From the NCBI GenBank assembly GCA_017408725.1, contig JAFQUA010000069.1:1-7501 (forward strand): 7,501 bases of DNA, read 5' to 3'. The stretch comes from Oscillospiraceae bacterium (GTDB taxonomy: Bacteria; Bacillota_A; Clostridia; Oscillospirales; Oscillospiraceae). The position numbers and the translations under genes are program-made. The notes below the pieces were generated by a model. The model saw nothing but the letters and a program-made list of their open reading frames with translations. It searched no databases and was not told the origin of the DNA. Below, piece after piece: positions 1 through 6,058 of the stretch; within the stretch, counting starts at the first letter, position 1, and each line of letters begins with the position of its first letter.

Positions 1-5
1 ACACG

Positions 6-39
6 GGCCTTTTTGCTAATCGTAATTAGCAAAAAGGCC
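6..39. repeat. Perfect 15-bp inverted repeat (hairpin) in the end region
   Basis: The arms at 6-20 and 25-39 are exact reverse complements around a 4-base loop (CGTA). Each arm has GGCC at its outer end and a run of five T or A next to it. No T-tract follows the hairpin on either strand, so it is not a textbook terminator in itself. On the plus strand, the GGGCC followed by five T at 5-14 looks like the second arm and U-tract of a terminator whose first arm would lie left of the window. That would suit a convergent plus-strand gene there, but this is inference. It could also be a dispersed palindromic element. Bases 41-84 between it and the next hairpin are AT-rich, and I see nothing definite in them. 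Confidence 0.6.
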
Positions 40-84
40 GCACATTTAACGCTTTTTGTCAAGTGTTTTTCTAAATTTATTACG

Positions 85-126
85 AAAAAACTGGATCCCA
101 CATTTCTGTGAGATCCAGTTTTTCTT
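85..126 (-). terminator. Intrinsic terminator after uxaC, possibly bidirectional
   Basis: The arms at 86-97 and 112-123 form a perfect 12-bp stem (AAAAACTGGATC and its complement). Inside it, a C/A mismatch is followed by a further 4-bp CACA/TGTG stem around a TTTC loop. On the minus strand the GC-rich part is followed by a run of T, and it lies about 45 bases after the uxaC stop codon. On the plus strand it is also followed by TTTTTCTT, so it could stop transcription from both sides. That would fit a convergent gene to the left, which is not visible here. Confidence 0.85.
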
Positions 127-168
127 AACTTAATGACATTGGCTGGAAGGCGGGGCTTTGCATGATCA

Positions 169-1602
169 TTAAAGTCCGAAGTAACGGATGGCGTTGTTGG
201 AAGAAACACCCTCTACAATCTTCTTGAGAGAAGCGTCGTTATTGGGATATTCGCCGTTTTCTACCCAGTTACCGATGAGGTTACACAGAATGCGGCGGAA
301 ATAGTCATGGCGGGCATAGCTGAGGAAGGAACGGGAGTCGGTGAGCATACCGATGAAGTTGCCCAGAAGACCCAGATTTGCCAGAGATTTCATCTGCTCT
401 TCCATGCCGGACTTGGTATCGTTGAACCACCACGCAGAGCCGTGCTGAATTTTGCCGGGGATGGAGCTGTCCTGGAAGCAGCCGATGAGGGTGCCCAGCT
501 GGGCGTTGTCCACAGGATTCAGAGAGTAGAGAATGGTGCGGGGGCACTGGCCAGTGATATCCAGAGCAGACAGCAGCTGGGCAATATTGCCGCCGCAAGT
601 GTTTTGAGAAATCGCATCCACGCCAGTGTCAGGGCCCATAGCCTTGAAGATTCGCTCATTGTTATTGCGCAGGCAGGAATAGTGCAGCTGCATGACAATT
701 CCAAGTCGGCTGTAGGCCTTGCCAAGGCACAGCAGAATCACAGTTTGATAACCTTCAATTTCCTCGGCGGTCAGCACTTCACCGCGCAGTGCCTTCTGGT
801 AAACGGCATCTGCCTGTTCTACGGTATAATTCTGGAAGGGAACATAGTCAAGACCGTGGTCAGAAGCCCGGCAGCCGTGCTCCTTGAAGAACTCCAGACG
901 CTCCACCAGTGCGTCCAGGACATCCTGCATGGTGGCAAGGTTTTCCTTGCCGACGCTCTGAGCGAGCTTCGCCATATATTCTTTCCAACCGGCCTTGTTG
1001 ATATTCACAGCCTTGTCGGGGCGGTAGGAGGGGCCAACGATGGTCTTCATGGTGGGGTCGGCGGCGATCTTATCGTGATATTCCAGAGTATCGATGGGAT
1101 CGTCAGTAGTGCCGATGAAAGCAACATTTGCCTTGCGGATCAGACCGCGGGCAGTCATATCAGGATCTTCCTGCAGAAGCTTATTGCAGTGCTCCCAGAT
1201 CCGGGGGGCGCTTTCCACGGTCAAGGGCTCATATACGCCAAAGAACTGCTGCAGCTCCAGATGGCACCAGTGGTACATGGGGTTGCCGATTGCCATTTCC
1301 AGTGCTTCTGCCAGCTTGAGAAAACGCTCGTAGGGGGGCTTGTTGCCGGAAATGTAGTCTTCTTCAATGCCATGAGAACGCATCATGCGCCACTTGTAGT
1401 GGTCACCGGCGTAGCTGCCATCGGGATTCTGGCCGCCCAGCCAAACTTCAACGATATTATTGAAACGGCGATCTTCATAGATCTCCTTGGGATTCAAGTG
1501 GCAGTGATAGTCCACGAGGGGCGTTTTTTCGGCGTAGTCGTGGAAAAGGTGCTTTGCGGTTTCGGTTTCAAGGATAAAATCCTTGTCCATAAAAGCTTTC
1601 AT
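169..1602 (-). CDS. uxaC: Uronate isomerase (glucuronate/galacturonate isomerase)
   Basis: This enzyme converts D-glucuronate to D-fructuronate and D-galacturonate to D-tagaturonate, the first cytoplasmic step of hexuronate use (amidohydrolase-like TIM barrel). The protein has 477 residues, close to the roughly 470 usual for the family. The N-terminal YHCHL motif gives the metal-binding H33 and H35. Other family blocks are GDHYKWR (66-72), IGNPMYHW (105-112), TTDDP (165-169), LRNNN, a WWFND block near 391-395 and LTDSRSFLSY from about 420. The ATG at 1602 has AAAGGAG eight bases upstream. The gene stands alone between its own promoter and terminator, and no other hexuronate gene is in the window. 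Compared with my memory of the E. coli enzyme, about nine residues (roughly 57-65, Gly/Asn/Asp/Ser-rich) are inserted before GDHYKWR. I am confident of the function. Confidence 0.96.
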   Translation of the reverse strand: MKAFMDKDFILETETAKHLFHDYAEKTPLVDYHCHLNPKEIYEDRRFNNIVEVWLGGQNPDGSYAGDHYKWRMMRSHGIEEDYISGNKPPYERFLKLAEALEMAIGNPMYHWCHLELQQFFGVYEPLTVESAPRIWEHCNKLLQEDPDMTARGLIRKANVAFIGTTDDPIDTLEYHDKIAADPTMKTIVGPSYRPDKAVNINKAGWKEYMAKLAQSVGKENLATMQDVLDALVERLEFFKEHGCRASDHGLDYVPFQNYTVEQADAVYQKALRGEVLTAEEIEGYQTVILLCLGKAYSRLGIVMQLHYSCLRNNNERIFKAMGPDTGVDAISQNTCGGNIAQLLSALDITGQCPRTILYSLNPVDNAQLGTLIGCFQDSSIPGKIQHGSAWWFNDTKSGMEEQMKSLANLGLLGNFIGMLTDSRSFLSYARHDYFRRILCNLIGNWVENGEYPNNDASLKKIVEGVSSNNAIRYFGL

Positions 1603-1636
1603 TTGGAGTGCTCCTTTGCATAGTAATCTAGCTTAT

Positions 1637-1664
1637 ATTATAAAGCATCAAGCACAGAATGCAA
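1637..1664 (-). promoter_or_regulatory. Candidate sigma-A promoter of uxaC
   Basis: On the minus strand there is a perfect -10 hexamer TATAAT (1642-1637). A weak -35-like TTGCAT (1664-1659) lies 16 bases upstream. Transcription would start near 1630, leaving a leader of about 28 bases that holds the AAAGGAG ribosome binding site. The site lies between the rodA terminator and uxaC, as expected for a separate transcript. The -35 matches consensus only in TTG, so an activator may be needed (inference). Confidence 0.6.
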
Positions 1665-1674
1665 GGGGGAATAC

Positions 1675-1701
1675 AAAAACTCCCCGCATTGGGGGAGCTT
1701 T
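1675..1701 (-). terminator. Intrinsic terminator after rodA
   Basis: On the minus strand, CTCCCC pairs with GGGGAG (core 1697-1680) around a six-base loop and is followed directly by five T. An AAAG stretch before the stem can pair with part of the T-tract. The hairpin begins almost directly after the rodA stop codon at 1705-1703, so rodA is the last gene of its transcript. Confidence 0.88.
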
Positions 1702-1702
1702 G

Positions 1703-2863
1703 TTAACGCGGAGGCTGAATGTATCGCTCGTGACTGCGAGGGGACGGTCTGGCGTGGACACCGGACACGAGCCCAAGCATAGCAAAAATTGTAACGATGG
1801 AGCTGCCGCCGTAGCTGATCAGCGGCAGCGTCAGGCCGATAACCGGCATAACGCCCATGCACATACCCACATTGACACAAATCTGGAAAAACAGAGCAGC
1901 TGCCGCGCCGAAGCAGACCATTCGTCGCATGTAGTCGGGGCTGCGGGTGCCTACCCAGATGCAGCGGGCCACAAGACAGAACATCATGATGATCACCAAC
2001 GCACAGCCCAGATACCCCAGCTCTTCGCCAATGGCAGAGAAAATGAAGTCCGTATGCTGAGAGGGAAGAACATTGCCTGTTTGCGTACGGTTTCCTTCAA
2101 ACAGCCCCTGTCCGGTAACGCCGCCGCCGGTAAGGGATTTGAGGCTTCGGATCATGTGGTAACGCTCTTTAATGCCCTGAGGATCGATCGTAGGATCAAA
2201 AAGAACCAGGATACGTTTTTGCTGATAGGTGTCCATTAGTTTGTTCCAGATAATGGGCGCAGCGGCAACCAGCGCGCCACCGCCCAGCAGGAACCAGATC
2301 AGCTTGACACCACCGGCAAAAGCCATGCCAATAAAAATAAATACGAAAATCAGTGAAACACCGGCATCCCGGGAAATGATCACATTGGTGCCCACCAAAA
2401 GCAACAGCTGGAAGCCCATGTGGAACATGGAACGGAAGGAGGATACATGGTTTTGGTGGGAAGCCATAATGGAAGCATTGATGAGAATATAGAAGATTTT
2501 ACAAATTTCCGCAGGCTGGATGTTAACAGGGAATAAAGGACCGAAATCCAGCCAGCTTTTGTTGCCGGATTTCAGGTCTGTGCCAAAGGGAATCAGCAGA
2601 AACAGAAGGAACAGACAGAAAACCACCAGCGCCCGGCGGTGCTCCGAGAAAAATTCCAGATCAATGGAGGACATAACGGCATAGAAGATCACACCCAGTA
2701 TGATAGCAGCGCCCTGGACAGTCACATAGCGGGTAAAACCGCGGTAATTATTGGTGCTGGCGATCATCAAGCAGCCGAAAGCGGAAATTGCCAGACACAT
2801 GACAAGCAGTACCATATCGCCTTTACGGAAAAAATTTCGCAGTTCCCGACCAAAATCGCGCAA
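1703..2863 (-). CDS. rodA: Rod-shape SEDS protein RodA (peptidoglycan glycosyltransferase)
   Basis: This is a polytopic membrane protein of the RodA/FtsW/SpoVE family. Its relatives polymerise lipid II into glycan strands together with a class B PBP during elongation. With the TTG start at 2863 it has 386 residues. I see about ten hydrophobic segments (near 16-36, 45-65, 78-94, 118-135, 148-164, 168-206, 285-304, 313-335 and 338-368). Family motifs are KSWLDFG...QPAE (102-119), RDAG (165-168), the extracellular DPTIDPQG loop (223-230) that in relatives carries the essential Asp, HTDFIFSAIGEELG (270-283) and LPLISYGGSS (346-355). TDFIFS and the short C-terminal tail favour RodA over FtsW. SpoVE-like function cannot be excluded. 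An in-frame ATG at 2899 lies inside the promoter spacer and lacks a ribosome binding site, so it is unlikely to be the start. The gene is flanked by its own promoter and terminator. Confidence 0.92.
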   Translation of the reverse strand: MRDFGRELRNFFRKGDMVLLVMCLAISAFGCLMIASTNNYRGFTRYVTVQGAAIILGVIFYAVMSSIDLEFFSEHRRALVVFCLFLLFLLIPFGTDLKSGNKSWLDFGPLFPVNIQPAEICKIFYILINASIMASHQNHVSSFRSMFHMGFQLLLLVGTNVIISRDAGVSLIFVFIFIGMAFAGGVKLIWFLLGGGALVAAAPIIWNKLMDTYQQKRILVLFDPTIDPQGIKERYHMIRSLKSLTGGGVTGQGLFEGNRTQTGNVLPSQHTDFIFSAIGEELGYLGCALVIIMMFCLVARCIWVGTRSPDYMRRMVCFGAAAALFFQICVNVGMCMGVMPVIGLTLPLISYGGSSIVTIFAMLGLVSGVHARPSPRSHERYIQPPR

Positions 2864-2878
2864 GTGATCGCCCCCTTT
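2861..2878 (-). promoter_or_regulatory. Ribosome binding site and TTG start of rodA
   Basis: The minus strand reads AAAGGGGG (2878-2871), then seven bases, then TTG (2863-2861). This gives an N-terminus of Met-Arg-Asp-Phe-Gly before the first membrane segment, which suits RodA proteins. No comparable purine-rich site precedes the ATG at 2899, where the upstream bases are pyrimidine-rich. Confidence 0.72.
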
Positions 2879-2932
2879 CTGTAAGCGTAATTGTAACATT
2901 AATCGGGAGAAATGTAAACATCTTTTCTGTAA
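2874..2932 (-). repeat. Direct repeat flanking the rodA promoter
   Basis: The minus-strand sequence TTACAGAAA plus AG or GG occurs at 2932-2922, just upstream of the -35, and again at 2884-2874, just after the -10. The two copies match at 10 of 11 positions and lie 48 bases apart. They may be a pair of regulator sites around the promoter or a chance match in AT-rich DNA. The upstream copy also overlaps the tail of the apeA terminator. Confidence 0.35.
2890..2918 (-). promoter_or_regulatory. Sigma-A promoter of rodA with extended -10
   Basis: On the minus strand, -35 TTTACA (2918-2913) and -10 TACAAT (2895-2890) are separated by exactly 17 bases. A TG one base before the -10 forms an extended -10 element. 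Each hexamer matches consensus at five of six positions. The predicted start point near 2883 gives a leader of about 20 bases before the TTG start codon, just enough for the ribosome binding site. Confidence 0.8.
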
Positions 2933-2961
2933 ACAAAACGGGGCTGCCCAGCAGCCCCGTT
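2931..2961 (-). terminator. Intrinsic terminator after apeA
   Basis: The arms at 2961-2951 and 2947-2937 form a perfect 11-bp stem (AACGGGGCTGC and its complement) around a three-base loop. On the minus strand it is followed by TTGTTT, giving a T-rich tail. It lies 13 bases after the apeA stop codon and closes the Sua5-coaE-apeA unit just before the rodA promoter. Confidence 0.9.
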
Positions 2962-2974
2962 GAAAGGTATTTGA

Positions 2975-4360
2975 TTATGCCAGATAGATTGCCTTGCAGG
3001 CCAGCATGGTCTCCCAGCAGTCCAGCTTGGAAACCAGCTCCAGAGGAGCGTGCATGCTCAGCACCGGAACGCCGGCATCCACAGTGACAATATTGCGGTT
3101 TGCCATAAAAGCAGCTACGGTGCCGCCGCCGCCCTGATCGACCTTGCCCAGTGTGGCGATCTGCCAGATGACACCGGCGTTGGCGAAGGTGGTGCGGATA
3201 TGACCCATAGCTTCAGCGGAAGCATCGGATGCGCCGCCCTTGCCACGGGAACCGGTATACTTGCAGATGGAGATACCGTAGTTCAGACGGGAATTGTTAC
3301 GGCCGTCGGAAACCTCGGCAAAGTTGGGATCGTAAGCGTTGGAAACATCGGCACTTAGGCAGAAGGAATTGGCGAAGCAATCCTCCAGCTTGACACCCTG
3401 TGCGTCACACAGGCCGCCCATGAAATGCTCGAAGTAGTGGCTCTGCATACCGGAAATGCCCACGGAGCCGATCTCTTCCTTGTCGGCAAGGATGCAGACG
3501 GCAGTCTTGGTGGGGGTATCGATGGTAAACAGGGCTTCCAGTTCGGCATAAGCGCAGACGCGGTCGTCATGGCCGTAGGCGCTGAGCAGGCTCCGGTCGA
3601 AGCCCACCTCGCGGCACTTGCCGGCGGGAACGATGACCAGTTCGGCGGAGAGGAAGTCTTCTTCAATGAGACCGTACTTTTCATTCAGCCACTTCATGAT
3701 ATTCAGCTTTACCAGATCGCCGCCTTCACCCTCGATGGGCTCGGTGCCGAGGATCACATTCAACTGCTCGCCGGCGATGACCTTGCCAGCAGTCTTCTGC
3801 ATCTGGTCAGCAGCCAGATGGGGCAGCAGATCGGAGACCATCAGAACAGGGTCGGAAGGATCTTCGCCGATGGTGACAGTAATGACACTGCCGTCCTTGC
3901 GGTAGACAACACCGTGGAGTGCCAGCTCAATGGTAGGCCACTGGTATTTCTTGATGCCGCCGTAGTAATGAGTCTTGAAGTAGGCAATCTCGGAATCTTC
4001 GTACAGAGGATTGGGCTTCAGGTCCATACGGGGAGAGTCAACATGCGCGGCGCAGATGTTGGCACCCTTGGCAAGGGACTCTTTGCCCACAACGGCCAGA
4101 GCGATGGCCTTTCCACGGCAGTTATAGTAGATCTTTTCGCCGGGATTTGCGGTCATACCGGGAGTAAAGGGCTTAAAGCCCAGCTTTTCTGCCTCGGCGA
4201 TGGCCCATGCGGTGGCTTCCCGCTCGGTCTTGCAGGCATCCATGAAGGCTATATAGCGCTTGCAGTAGGCGTTCATTTCTTCTTTCTGCTCTGCGGTGAT
4301 GCGGGTGTAGCCGTTTTTGGGAGCGGCGAGCAAGGATTCGCGCAGTTCTTCGTTGGTCAT
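2975..4360 (-). CDS. apeA: M18 family zinc aminopeptidase (ApeA type)
   Basis: This is a cytoplasmic metallopeptidase that removes N-terminal residues from peptides. M18 enzymes often prefer acidic residues, but the specificity here cannot be read from sequence. The protein has 461 residues. The expected two-zinc ligands are all present: H106 in AHVDSPR, D265 in GHDDR, the E295/E296 pair in DKEEIGS, D338 in SADVS and H437 in MHAP. Other family blocks are FKTHYYGGIKKY (128-139), DLLPHL (177-182) and ATLGKVDQGGGGT (402-414). It resembles the ApeA (aminopeptidase 1) branch of clostridia and Thermotoga as I remember it, so the symbol rests on family resemblance. I chose the ATG at 4360 because AAAGGAG lies nine bases upstream and the family homology begins there. 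An upstream in-frame ATG at 4474 would run through coaE and gives an unrelated Arg/Cys-rich leader. No signal peptide is visible. It is the last gene of a three-gene unit. Confidence 0.94.
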   Translation of the reverse strand: MTNEELRESLLAAPKNGYTRITAEQKEEMNAYCKRYIAFMDACKTEREATAWAIAEAEKLGFKPFTPGMTANPGEKIYYNCRGKAIALAVVGKESLAKGANICAAHVDSPRMDLKPNPLYEDSEIAYFKTHYYGGIKKYQWPTIELALHGVVYRKDGSVITVTIGEDPSDPVLMVSDLLPHLAADQMQKTAGKVIAGEQLNVILGTEPIEGEGGDLVKLNIMKWLNEKYGLIEEDFLSAELVIVPAGKCREVGFDRSLLSAYGHDDRVCAYAELEALFTIDTPTKTAVCILADKEEIGSVGISGMQSHYFEHFMGGLCDAQGVKLEDCFANSFCLSADVSNAYDPNFAEVSDGRNNSRLNYGISICKYTGSRGKGGASDASAEAMGHIRTTFANAGVIWQIATLGKVDQGGGGTVAAFMANRNIVTVDAGVPVLSMHAPLELVSKLDCWETMLACKAIYLA

Positions 4361-4369
4361 AGGTGGTGT

Positions 4370-4377
4370 CTCCTTTA
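4370..4377 (-). promoter_or_regulatory. apeA ribosome binding site overlapping the coaE stop codon
   Basis: The minus strand reads TAAAGGAG. The TAA (4377-4375) is the coaE stop codon, and its last two bases are part of the AAAGGAG site nine bases before the apeA ATG. Ribosomes finishing coaE therefore stop on the apeA binding site, which suggests coupled translation (inference). Confidence 0.85.
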
Positions 4378-4962
4378 CTGGTTTTCTTTCATTATACCCA
4401 AGGTGTGCAAAAATGCAAGACATTTGGTTGCGAATGCATCTATATTTCCGTCGTTTACAAGGATATGGTCGCATTTTTCCCGGAACCAGTCATCGCTATG
4501 CTGGGCAGCAATGCGGCTTTTTGCGTATTCTTCAGGAATGTTGTCCCGCGCCATTAAACGGCAGACGCGGTCTTCGACAGGGGCAATGACTGCAACGGTA
4601 ACATCACAGATATCCGCCAATCCACCTTCGAAAAGACCGATGGCATCAATGGCAGCCAACGCAGGGGCATCTGACAGGCGGCGCAGAACCTCAGCTTTGA
4701 CAGCATTGTGGGTGATCCTGTTCAGGTCCAACAGGGCATTTTTGTCAGAAAAGACTATGGAACCGAGCTTTTTGCGGTTCAATGTTCCGTTTTCCACTGT
4801 GCCGGGGAAGCGGGATTCGATAGATGACAGCATGATGGTATCGGTTGTAAGAAGCGTATGGTAGATTTCATCACAGTCAAGAATAAAACCATCCTGCCGG
4901 TGGATGATTTCCAAAAGTGTTGTTTTTCCGCTGCCGGTTCCTCCTGTGATACCAATGATCAT
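4375..4962 (-). CDS. coaE: Dephospho-CoA kinase
   Basis: This P-loop kinase phosphorylates the 3'-hydroxyl of the ribose in dephospho-CoA with ATP, the last step of coenzyme A synthesis in the cytoplasm. The protein has 195 residues, typical of bacterial CoaE. The N-terminus carries the Walker A motif GGTGSGKT (7-14), followed by LDCDEIYH (28-35), where the family has the Asp pair that binds substrate. Further family blocks are LNRKKLGSIVF, LNRITHNAV (the family usually has HP where this has HN), a GLFEGG stretch, an R..RD lid region and a final VNDG. The start ATG at 4962 overlaps the stop of the upstream Sua5 gene as ATGA and has GGAGG 8 bases upstream. The gene is intact, and its downstream partner apeA follows after 14 bases. 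Confidence 0.95.
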   Translation of the reverse strand: MIIGITGGTGSGKTTLLEIIHRQDGFILDCDEIYHTLLTTDTIMLSSIESRFPGTVENGTLNRKKLGSIVFSDKNALLDLNRITHNAVKAEVLRRLSDAPALAAIDAIGLFEGGLADICDVTVAVIAPVEDRVCRLMARDNIPEEYAKSRIAAQHSDDWFREKCDHILVNDGNIDAFATKCLAFLHTLGIMKENQ

Positions 4963-5993
4963 ACTTCCACCTCCGCATCAATGATGTGGAAAGCTGCGGC
5001 TTTTTTCAGACGATTCTGAACCGCATAAGCAACGCCACCACCCACCGGGCAGCGGGCGTAAACTCTGCGGACTGCTGGACTGTCCAGTTCCCGAAGGGCT
5101 GAGAAGAGGCCGGCAGATAGGGTGGAAACATCGGATTCCCGACCGTAGGACAAGGGATGGCAGTTTTTGTATAGAGCAAGCTCTTCTTCAAAGCAAAGAA
5201 CCCGATCGCCTTCAATAAAGTGAGAATGGATATAAGCGGCTGCTTTCTCCCGGGAGCCGGAAACAATGATGACTTCACTCTGGGGTGCATAGTGCTTGTA
5301 TTTCATGCCGGGTGCTTTGACAACGGCATCTTTATCAATCTGAGAGGTGACGGCTTTGTCCACAATCAAATCGCCCAAAACAGCATGCAACTGCTCCGGA
5401 GTGGTGCCGCCGGGACGCAGCAGGCGAGGGGTATCCTCGGTCAGATCGATAATGGTGGACTCCACGCCCACACGGCAGGGACCGCCGTCTACGATGGCAG
5501 CAATGCGTCCATCATGGTCGTGGCGGACATGTTCTGCGGTGGTGGTGGAGGGTTTTCCGGAGATGTTGGCAGAGGGGGCGGCGACAGGAACACCGGCGAG
5601 TCGGATGATTTCTCTCGTTACCGCACAGTCGGGGCAGCGGACGGCCACTGTCGGCAGTCCTGCCCGGGTGGAAAGGGGAACGACAGGGCGGGCGGGCAGA
5701 ACCATAGTCAGAGGACCGGGCCAGAATTTTTCCGCCAGGGAATAGGCAGCTTCGGGAATGGAGTGGCAGAATTTTTCAATATCTGAAGCATCTGCTACAT
5801 GAAGGATCAAGGGATTGTCCTGCGGGCGGCCTTTGGCTTCAAAAATTTTGGCAACGGCAGCTTCGTCAAGACCGTTGGCGCTCAGACCGTAGACGGTTTC
5901 TGTGGGAATGGCTACCAACTCGCCGCTTTTTATAAGATTTGCTGCGATTTCCGGAGTGTTCGGACGGTCGGTAGATAAATATAGGGTTTGCAT
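4959..5993 (-). CDS. ywlC: L-threonylcarbamoyladenylate synthase (Sua5/YwlC, two-domain)
   Basis: This enzyme makes threonylcarbamoyl-AMP from threonine, bicarbonate and ATP, the first step of the t6A37 modification of ANN-decoding tRNAs. TsaD and its partners then transfer the group to tRNA. The protein has 344 residues and two domains. An N-terminal YrdC/TsaC domain covers roughly 1-205, with PTETVYGLSANG (30-41), KGRPQDNPLILHV (54-66), WPGPLTMVL (91-99), APSANISG (139-146), GVESTI (176-181) and RPGG (193-196). The linker APGMKYKHYAP (227-237) typical of Sua5 leads into the C-terminal Sua5 domain. The length matches B. subtilis YwlC rather than single-domain TsaC. The ATG at 5993 follows AGGAGG by seven bases. 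An in-frame TTG at 6014 lies upstream of that site and is not needed. The start sits only about 20 bases after the tpiA terminator, with no clear promoter between. The 3' end overlaps coaE as ATGA. Confidence 0.95.
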   Translation of the reverse strand: MQTLYLSTDRPNTPEIAANLIKSGELVAIPTETVYGLSANGLDEAAVAKIFEAKGRPQDNPLILHVADASDIEKFCHSIPEAAYSLAEKFWPGPLTMVLPARPVVPLSTRAGLPTVAVRCPDCAVTREIIRLAGVPVAAPSANISGKPSTTTAEHVRHDHDGRIAAIVDGGPCRVGVESTIIDLTEDTPRLLRPGGTTPEQLHAVLGDLIVDKAVTSQIDKDAVVKAPGMKYKHYAPQSEVIIVSGSREKAAAYIHSHFIEGDRVLCFEEELALYKNCHPLSYGRESDVSTLSAGLFSALRELDSPAVRRVYARCPVGGGVAYAVQNRLKKAAAFHIIDAEVEV

Positions 5994-6012
5994 AAATATG
6001 CCTCCTATGTGC

Positions 6013-6045
6013 AAAAGGAGTCGCTGCGGATATGGCAGCGACTCC
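6013..6045 (-). terminator. Intrinsic terminator after tpiA
   Basis: The arms at 6045-6035 and 6027-6017 form a perfect 11-bp stem (GGAGTCGCTGC and its complement) around a seven-base loop. On the minus strand it is followed by TTTT. It begins 13 bases after the tpiA stop codon. The T-run ends only six bases before the AGGAGG of the Sua5 gene, so it sits directly against the next translation start. Confidence 0.85.
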
Positions 6046-6058
6046 CAAGTGGATTCGA

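Noticed and set aside
57..62. Perfect -35 hexamer TTGACA on the minus strand
   Set aside because: No -10-like sequence lies 16-19 bases downstream. That stretch is GGCC plus T in the palindrome arm.
56..83. Plus-strand promoter-like pair TTGTCA and TATTAC
   Set aside because: The -10 is poor, and the transcript would run straight into the terminator at 85-126 and then antisense to uxaC.
307..1623. Long plus-strand open frame of 438 codons opposite uxaC
   Set aside because: It is an antisense shadow of a clear family member. The translation shows no known motif, no ribosome binding site was seen, and long antisense frames are common where TTA, CTA and TCA codons are avoided in the sense strand.
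1643..1661. Possible operator GCAT...ATGC between the -35 and -10 of uxaC
   Set aside because: Only four base pairs of symmetry are present, which is expected by chance. It does not resemble a site I can name.
1583..2239. Plus-strand open frame of 218 codons over the rodA 3' end
   Set aside because: It crosses the rodA terminator and the uxaC promoter, is rich in His, Asn and Gln without any domain sign, and lies opposite conserved SEDS motifs.
4361..4474. Upstream extension of apeA from an ATG at 4474
   Set aside because: The 38 added residues are encoded inside coaE in another frame, look unlike the family, and lie upstream of the good ribosome binding site at 4376-4370.
3425..4864. Plus-strand open frame of 479 codons
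   Set aside because: It runs antisense across both apeA and coaE and their boundary. The motifs in both minus-strand genes are intact, and the plus-strand translation looks like a reverse image with no domain pattern.
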